Source of the DNA: Candidatus Aerophobota bacterium
GTDB lineage: Bacteria > Aerophobota > Aerophobia > Aerophobales > JAGGXI01
Length of the DNA: 26,459 nt
Assembly (NCBI GenBank): GCA_021163155.1
Contig: JAGGXI010000114.1
Location: 1-26,459 of the forward strand
Direction of reading: 5' to 3'
A program made the translations under genes and the position numbers. This document shows, in pieces, positions 21,916 through 26,459 of the stretch; the first letter of the stretch is position 1; the number at the start of each line of letters is the position of its first letter. The notes under the pieces are model-generated. The model was not told the DNA's origin. It worked only from the letters and a program-made list of their open reading frames with translations, and ran no database searches.

Positions 21916-23094
21916 ATGAAGATTAGAAAACGTTTATTGATAGTAACTTTAGTAGTATCAATGTTATTAATTCTCTTGTCTTTTAGTAGTGTAATGGCTG
22001 CCAAGAAAACAGTTACTATTGGTCTTCAAGGACCAATCACTGGACCATGGGCTTATGAAGGAGAAATGGCTGAACACTCCTGTAGGATAGCGGCTAAATT
22101 AATCAATGATAAAGGTGGCATATTAGGAGGACGAATGATTGAACTTGTGGTTGCCGATGATGCTGGCACTCCAAAAGATGGAGTTTTAGCAGCTCAAAGA
22201 TTGGTTGCTCAAGGAGTAAATGGAGCTGTAGCTACGTATGGTTCCTCTATCTGCAGGCCTTCTTCTGATATATATGAAAAAGGTAAAATGATTAACATTG
22301 GCTATGGGGTTACATTTGTTGGTTTAACTCAGAGAGGATTAAAGTACTTTTTCCGCACCTGTGGTCGTGATGATGCGCAAGGAATCTTCTTTGCCAAATA
22401 TGCTACAGAAGTATTAGGTAAGAAGCGGATTGCCATTATGCATGACAATACAACCTTTGCCAAGGGCGTTGCTGAAGAGACTAAAAAAGCTTTACAGGAG
22501 AAAATTAAGGCAGGAAAGGCAGAAATAGTTTATTATGATGCGATTACCGCCGGTGAGAAGGATTACACTCCTTCTTTAACAAAGTTGCGTGATGCTAAAC
22601 CTGATGTCTGGTATTTCACTGGCTACTATCCTGAAGGAGGGCTGTTGATTCGTCAGGCAAGAGACTTGGGGATTGATTGTCCATTTATTGGGAGTAATGC
22701 TGTCATTAATGAGGACTTTATTAAGATTGCCGGATTAGATGTAGCTAAAGGATGTCTTATGACTCAGGAACCAATGCCCGAGACTCTTCCTTTCTCTGAA
22801 TCTAAAGAGTTCCTTAAAGCCTACAGAGAAAAGTACGGAACTATTCCTACCAGTCCCTGGCCAGTTTATGGTGCCGATGCCTTAAATGTTATTGCCTATG
22901 CTATTGATAAAACAGGCTCCACTGATTCGGATACCTTAGCTAATTTTCTCCGCTATGAACTAAAAAAATCTCCTATGCCGGGCGTCACCGGTCCTGTTAG
23001 TTTTACTGAGCAGGGAGACCGAGTAGGAGTTCCCTATCAAATGTATGTGGTGAATGAAAAAGGGAAGATAGTCCTTTACAAGCCAGGGAAATAA
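21916..23094 (+). CDS. livK: Branched-chain amino acid ABC transporter, substrate-binding protein
   Basis: A periplasmic solute-binding protein (392 residues, type I fold, Leu/Ile/Val-binding family) that hands the ligand to the LivHM permease. The signal peptide has KIRKR, a hydrophobic core (LLIVTLVVSMLLILLSF) and a probable cleavage at SSVMA-A; there is no lipobox cysteine, which suits a free periplasmic protein in a diderm cell. The mature part shows TIGLQGPITGPWAYEGE, LINDKGGILGGRMIELVVAD and YGSSICRPSSDIY (the last in the ligand cleft). AAGGAGT precedes the ATG. Members also bind other amino acids, amides or urea, so the exact ligand is uncertain. It is the first gene of the liv operon, with livH 3 bp downstream. 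Confidence 0.92.
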   Translation: MKIRKRLLIVTLVVSMLLILLSFSSVMAAKKTVTIGLQGPITGPWAYEGEMAEHSCRIAAKLINDKGGILGGRMIELVVADDAGTPKDGVLAAQRLVAQGVNGAVATYGSSICRPSSDIYEKGKMINIGYGVTFVGLTQRGLKYFFRTCGRDDAQGIFFAKYATEVLGKKRIAIMHDNTTFAKGVAEETKKALQEKIKAGKAEIVYYDAITAGEKDYTPSLTKLRDAKPDVWYFTGYYPEGGLLIRQARDLGIDCPFIGSNAVINEDFIKIAGLDVAKGCLMTQEPMPETLPFSESKEFLKAYREKYGTIPTSPWPVYGADALNVIAYAIDKTGSTDSDTLANFLRYELKKSPMPGVTGPVSFTEQGDRVGVPYQMYVVNEKGKIVLYKPGK

Positions 23095-23097
23095 AAG

Positions 23098-24009
23098 ATG
23101 CTAACCTTTGTCCAACAACTTATAAATGGTCTCACTATAGGCTCTTTCTATGCTCTCATTGCCCTCGGTTATTCTTTAGTTTACGGGGTAATGAAACTGA
23201 TTAATTTTGCTCATGGAGACCTTTTTACATTAGGTTGTTACATTGGATATACTCTTTTAGTATGGGTCTCTGCCTTCCTAACCTCTCTTTTTGGAATATG
23301 GGGATGCTTAGCTGTAGGGATGATAGTATCTGCCATTGGTGTAGGCGGAGCGGGTATATTAATGGAGCGAGTAGCTTATCGTCCTATATATCCGGCAGGG
23401 CGACTCCCAGCAGTAGTTTCAGCTCTTGGAGTGTCTATATTTTTAGAGAATTTCATCATGGTTGTCTGGGGGCCGCGCTACCTGGCCTACCGATCATCAT
23501 TTATCCCGACTGCCTATTGGCAAATAGGCAGCTTCCGCATCACTATACTTCAGGTAGTCATTCTTGTTCTCTCCTTTCTTCTCATGGGTCTGTTGTATTA
23601 CATAATTGAGAAGACTACTTTTGGTGCTGCTATTCGAGCGAGCTCTTTTGATCGTGATACAGCTGCTTTAATGGGAATTGATATTAACAAGATAATATTC
23701 TTCATCTTTAGTGTAGGACCTGCGTTAGGAGGAGCAACCGGGGTAATGGTGGGCATGTATTACCGGCAAATCAGTTTCACGATGGGCTGGGTTTACGGAT
23801 TAAGAGCCTTTACAGCTACGATTATAGGAGGTATTGGTAATATACCCGGGGCGATGATTGGGGGAATTATTCTTGGGATTCTGGAAATGTTAGGAGCTGG
23901 CTATATCTCAGCTGCATGGAAAGACGTTTTTGTCTTTATAGTCTTGATATTGGTGCTAATTTTCCGTCCCACTGGCCTTATAGGTGAGAAAAAAGCAGAA
24001 AAGGTTTAA
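23098..24009 (+). CDS. livH: Branched-chain amino acid ABC transporter permease LivH
   Basis: An inner-membrane permease subunit of 303 residues with about eight hydrophobic segments. LINGLTIGSFYALIALGYSL, VYGVMKLINFAHGDLF and GGIGNIPGAMIGGIILGILE are typical of LivH. AASSFDRDTAALMGIDINKI (allowing for the leading AIR) lies in the cytoplasmic loop that contacts the ATPases. It pairs with LivM to form the transmembrane path. It starts 3 bp after livK and its stop codon abuts the ATG of livM, so translation is likely coupled. Confidence 0.94.
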   Translation: MLTFVQQLINGLTIGSFYALIALGYSLVYGVMKLINFAHGDLFTLGCYIGYTLLVWVSAFLTSLFGIWGCLAVGMIVSAIGVGGAGILMERVAYRPIYPAGRLPAVVSALGVSIFLENFIMVVWGPRYLAYRSSFIPTAYWQIGSFRITILQVVILVLSFLLMGLLYYIIEKTTFGAAIRASSFDRDTAALMGIDINKIIFFIFSVGPALGGATGVMVGMYYRQISFTMGWVYGLRAFTATIIGGIGNIPGAMIGGIILGILEMLGAGYISAAWKDVFVFIVLILVLIFRPTGLIGEKKAEKV

Positions 24010-24960
24010 ATGATGAAAAAAAATAAGATTTTAAAGAAAGCGGGCATTCTTATTGTAGTTGCAATTGCTCTTTGTATATTTCCTTTTGTAGCGAGCACCT
24101 ATCTTGTTGATGTAGCTTTCTTCTTCGGCATCTATGCGCTTTTAGGTTTAAGTTTAAATATTGTTCTTGGAGAGGTGGGCCTTTTTGACCTTGGACATGC
24201 TGCCTTTTATGCTGTTGGAGCTTATACTACAGCTATTCTCAATACTCGTTTAGGTATCCCCATATTTGTTCTCTTACCGGTAAGTGGACTTACTGCAGCT
24301 GGTTTTGCCTGGCTGGTCTGTTCTCCTGTTATTCATCTGCGGGGTGATTATCTTTGTATTGTAACCATTGGATTGGGAGAGATTGTGCGGATAGCTCTTC
24401 TTAATGACCCCGGAGGTCTTACCGGCGGACCAAATGGTGTCTTCGGTATCGACCGTCCCACCCTTGGAGGACCTCTGGTAATTGATACTTCTATCGGATT
24501 TTACTTTTTAATCTGGATAGTAGTAGGTTTAAGCATTTTTGGTCTTGTGCGGTTGCAGAATTCTCGTATAGGTCGAGCCTGGAATTGCATTCGTGAGGAT
24601 GAGGTGGCTGCTGAAGCTACAGGGATTAATGTTCGCTCATTGAAGCTTCTATGTTTTATCCTTGGAGCTGGTTTAGCTGGTTTAGCCGGTAACATATATG
24701 CCAGTAAGATGATGTGTGTCTCCCCGGAGAGTTTTACCTTTATGGATTCGTGTATGTATTTTTGTATTGTTCTCCTGGGAGGAATGGGCTCTATTCCTGG
24801 AGCAGTTATAGGTGCTGCTGCAATTGGCCTTTTCCCGGAAATCTTTCGCAGCTTAGCGAAGTACCGCATGCTCTTTTTTGGGGCGGCGATGGTAGCTATG
24901 ATGTATTTTCGGCCAGCAGGCTTATGGCCAAGAAAAAGAGGAGGTTCAGGAGTTAAATGA
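24010..24960 (+). CDS. livM: Branched-chain amino acid ABC transporter permease LivM
   Basis: The second permease subunit, 316 residues with multiple membrane segments. Family signatures include LSLNIVLGEVGLFDLGHAAF, GDYLCIVTIGLGEIVRI, the NDPGGLTGGPNGVFGI loop, and the cytoplasmic coupling loop SRIGRAWNCIREDEVAAEAT followed by GINVRSLKL. The ending GMGSIPGAVIGAAAIGLFPE matches LivM. It begins immediately after livH and overlaps livG by 4 bp. Confidence 0.94.
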   Translation: MMKKNKILKKAGILIVVAIALCIFPFVASTYLVDVAFFFGIYALLGLSLNIVLGEVGLFDLGHAAFYAVGAYTTAILNTRLGIPIFVLLPVSGLTAAGFAWLVCSPVIHLRGDYLCIVTIGLGEIVRIALLNDPGGLTGGPNGVFGIDRPTLGGPLVIDTSIGFYFLIWIVVGLSIFGLVRLQNSRIGRAWNCIREDEVAAEATGINVRSLKLLCFILGAGLAGLAGNIYASKMMCVSPESFTFMDSCMYFCIVLLGGMGSIPGAVIGAAAIGLFPEIFRSLAKYRMLFFGAAMVAMMYFRPAGLWPRKRGGSGVK

Positions 24961-25784
24961 GTTTAAGAAAAGATAATAAAAGTAGAGAGTCTTCCCAGGA
25001 ACCTAATCAAAAAGAAGATGTAATATTGGAAACTCAAAAACTTACTAAAAAATTTGGGGGATTAATTGCCGTTAATAATTTTGACTTGAAAGTGAAGCGG
25101 GAAGAGATTAGTGCTCTTATTGGACCTAATGGAGCAGGGAAGACCACTGTCTTTAATGTAGTTACTGGTATATATCCAGCAGATGGAGGAAAAATTATAT
25201 TTAAAGGTGAAAACCTTAATGGATGCAAGCCCCATGAAGTTGCTACTAAAGGAATTGCTAGGACCTTTCAGAATATTCGACTTTTTTCTAAGATGACCTG
25301 TTTGGAAAATGTAATGAGCGGCCAGCATTGTCGCTGTTCTGCAGGAACGTGGTCTTCCATTTTTAGAACTTTAAAGCAGAGAGAAGAAGAGCGTAGAACT
25401 ATGAAGGTAGCTGAGTCTCGCCTTAATCAGGTAGGATTATGGGAATACAGAGATATGTTGGCCAAAAATATTCCTTATGGCAGTCAGAGAATGCTGGAAA
25501 TCGCTCGCGCTTTAGCTACCAACCCCGATTTATTAATCCTCGATGAACCGAGTAGCGGACTAAATGAGGAAGAATCAGAAAATTTAATGAAATTCCTTAA
25601 AGCTCTATTAAAAGAGAGATTACCTATTCTCCTTATCGAGCATGATATGAATGTAGTTATGGGTGTTTCTGACTGGATTACAGTAATGGATGAGGGAAAA
25701 AAAATTGCTGAAGGTCTCCCAAAAGAGATTTATAATAATCCTTTAGTGATTGAAGCTTACCTGGGAAAGGAGGAGGAAGAGTAG
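24957..25784 (+). CDS. livG: Branched-chain amino acid ABC transporter ATPase LivG
   Basis: A cytosolic ATPase of 275 residues that forms a heterodimer with LivF to drive transport. It has Walker A GPNGAGKT (about 54-61), the Q-loop in ARTFQNIRLF, and Walker B LLILDEPSSGL followed by the H-loop IEHDMNVVM. The ABC signature is the LivG-type variant, YGSQRMLEIARAL in place of LSGGQ. A polar N-terminal extension of about 20 residues (SRESSQEPNQKEDV) precedes the first strand. It overlaps livM by 4 bp and livF by 1 bp. Confidence 0.95.
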   Translation: MSLRKDNKSRESSQEPNQKEDVILETQKLTKKFGGLIAVNNFDLKVKREEISALIGPNGAGKTTVFNVVTGIYPADGGKIIFKGENLNGCKPHEVATKGIARTFQNIRLFSKMTCLENVMSGQHCRCSAGTWSSIFRTLKQREEERRTMKVAESRLNQVGLWEYRDMLAKNIPYGSQRMLEIARALATNPDLLILDEPSSGLNEEESENLMKFLKALLKERLPILLIEHDMNVVMGVSDWITVMDEGKKIAEGLPKEIYNNPLVIEAYLGKEEEE

Positions 25785-26459
25785 TGGCTACTTTATTAAC
25801 AGTCGAAGATTTACATATTTTTTACGATACGACAAAGGCTCTTAAAGGAGTTTCGCTCGAAGTTAAAGAAGGGGAAATTGTTGCTGTTCTTGGGGCAAAT
25901 GGTGCTGGCAAAAGCACTCTCTTGAAAGCCATTTCTGGTTTACTTTCCATTCGTAGTGGAGATATAAAATTAAAAGAGGAAAAGCTTAACGATGTTCCTG
26001 CTTACAAAATAGTTGAAAAAGGCGTCTCTCATGTTCCTGAGGGGCGAAAAGTATTTCCTACTCTTACAGTGGAGGAAAATCTTAATCTTGGAGCTTATAG
26101 CCAGAGAAAAGATAAAGAAAAAATAAATCAGGCTAAAGAGCGTATCTTTCGCCTTTTTCCTATCCTTCAAGAGCGTCGCAGGCAATTAGCGGGTACACTC
26201 TCTGGAGGAGAGCAACAGATGTTGGCTATAGGGCGCGGGTTAATGAGCACTCCTCAACTTCTACTTTTAGATGAACCCTCCTTGGGATTAGCTCCCACCT
26301 TAGTGAAACAGGTTTTTGAGACTATTCAACAGATCAATACTCAAGGAGTATCAATTTTACTGGTAGAGCAGAATGCCCGTAAGGCTCTCGGAATTGCTAA
26401 CAGAGGCTATATTTTTAAAACTGGACGGGTTGCTCTTAAAGGTACTGCTGATAAATTAC
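25784..26459 (+). CDS. livF: Branched-chain amino acid ABC transporter ATPase LivF (3' end cut by the window)
   Basis: The second ATPase of the liv system; 225 codons are present and the frame is still open at the window edge (LivF is usually near 235 residues, so little is missing). GTG at 25784 shares its G with the livG TAG stop, and GGAAAGGAGGAGGAAGAG just upstream gives a strong ribosome-binding site. It shows Walker A GANGAGKST, VPEGRKVFPTLTVEENL (typical of LivF), the signature LSGGEQQMLAIGRGL, Walker B LLLLDEPSLGLAP and the H-loop-region glutamine in LLVEQNARKAL. The operon order livK-H-M-G-F is complete. Confidence 0.95.
   Translation, partial: MATLLTVEDLHIFYDTTKALKGVSLEVKEGEIVAVLGANGAGKSTLLKAISGLLSIRSGDIKLKEEKLNDVPAYKIVEKGVSHVPEGRKVFPTLTVEENLNLGAYSQRKDKEKINQAKERIFRLFPILQERRRQLAGTLSGGEQQMLAIGRGLMSTPQLLLLDEPSLGLAPTLVKQVFETIQQINTQGVSILLVEQNARKALGIANRGYIFKTGRVALKGTADKL

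Overview
This is an AT-rich bacterial chromosome segment made mostly of housekeeping genes, whose intergenic spaces are packed with small palindromic repeats. A PorV/UPF0164-like outer-membrane protein, a CsgG-like periplasmic protein and a liv solute-binding protein with a non-lipoprotein signal peptide all point to a two-membrane (diderm) cell. The KtrAB-type potassium system and the cmk-plsC-ispH-rpsA order are shared with Firmicutes and several uncultured diderm phyla. The combination suggests an anaerobic candidate-phylum bacterium, but the sequence alone does not fix the lineage.

Layout. Position 1-226 is the C-terminus of an M42 aminopeptidase on the plus strand. From 356 to about 8015 all genes are on the minus strand: PorV-like protein, thioredoxin reductase (trxB), CsgG-like protein, tRNA-Leu(GAG), the KtrA/KtrB potassium uptake pair, and a PflX-type radical SAM protein. 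From 8474 onward every gene is on the plus strand: RNase Y (rny), nadD, rsfS, tRNA-Ala(GGC), ilvD, then cmk-plsC-ispH, rpsA-plsY, an HU-family protein, a MerR-family regulator, tRNA-Pro(GGG), trpS, and a five-gene branched-chain amino acid ABC transporter (liv) operon whose last gene runs off the window.

How the genes work together. rny, nadD and rsfS cover mRNA turnover, NAD synthesis and ribosome silencing. cmk, plsC, ispH, rpsA and plsY form a nucleotide, phospholipid, isoprenoid and translation block. ilvD (branched-chain amino acid synthesis) and the liv importer both concern branched-chain amino acids. KtrB carries an extra N-terminal membrane module resembling a voltage-sensor fold.

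Repeats are the remarkable part. At least five interrelated families occupy nearly every intergenic gap: (A) GGTAGCCGC...GCGGCTACC elements, with one or two inner hairpins whose stems covary; (M) about 175-235 bp elements with an outer GGGTAGGGG/CCCCTACCC stem around two hairpins, again with covariation; (B) about 150 bp elements whose inverted-repeat ends carry a TTGACA -35 box; (D) GATTACAC-type repeats with a conserved 12-bp hairpin; and (E) an element with 17-bp inverted ends enclosing a family-A core. One locus is a clear A/M chimera. Downstream of tRNA-Ala, a structured insert lies between two copies of the tRNA 3' end. No transposase, REP-associated tyrosine transposase or integrase is encoded here, so any mobility would have to be driven from elsewhere in the genome.
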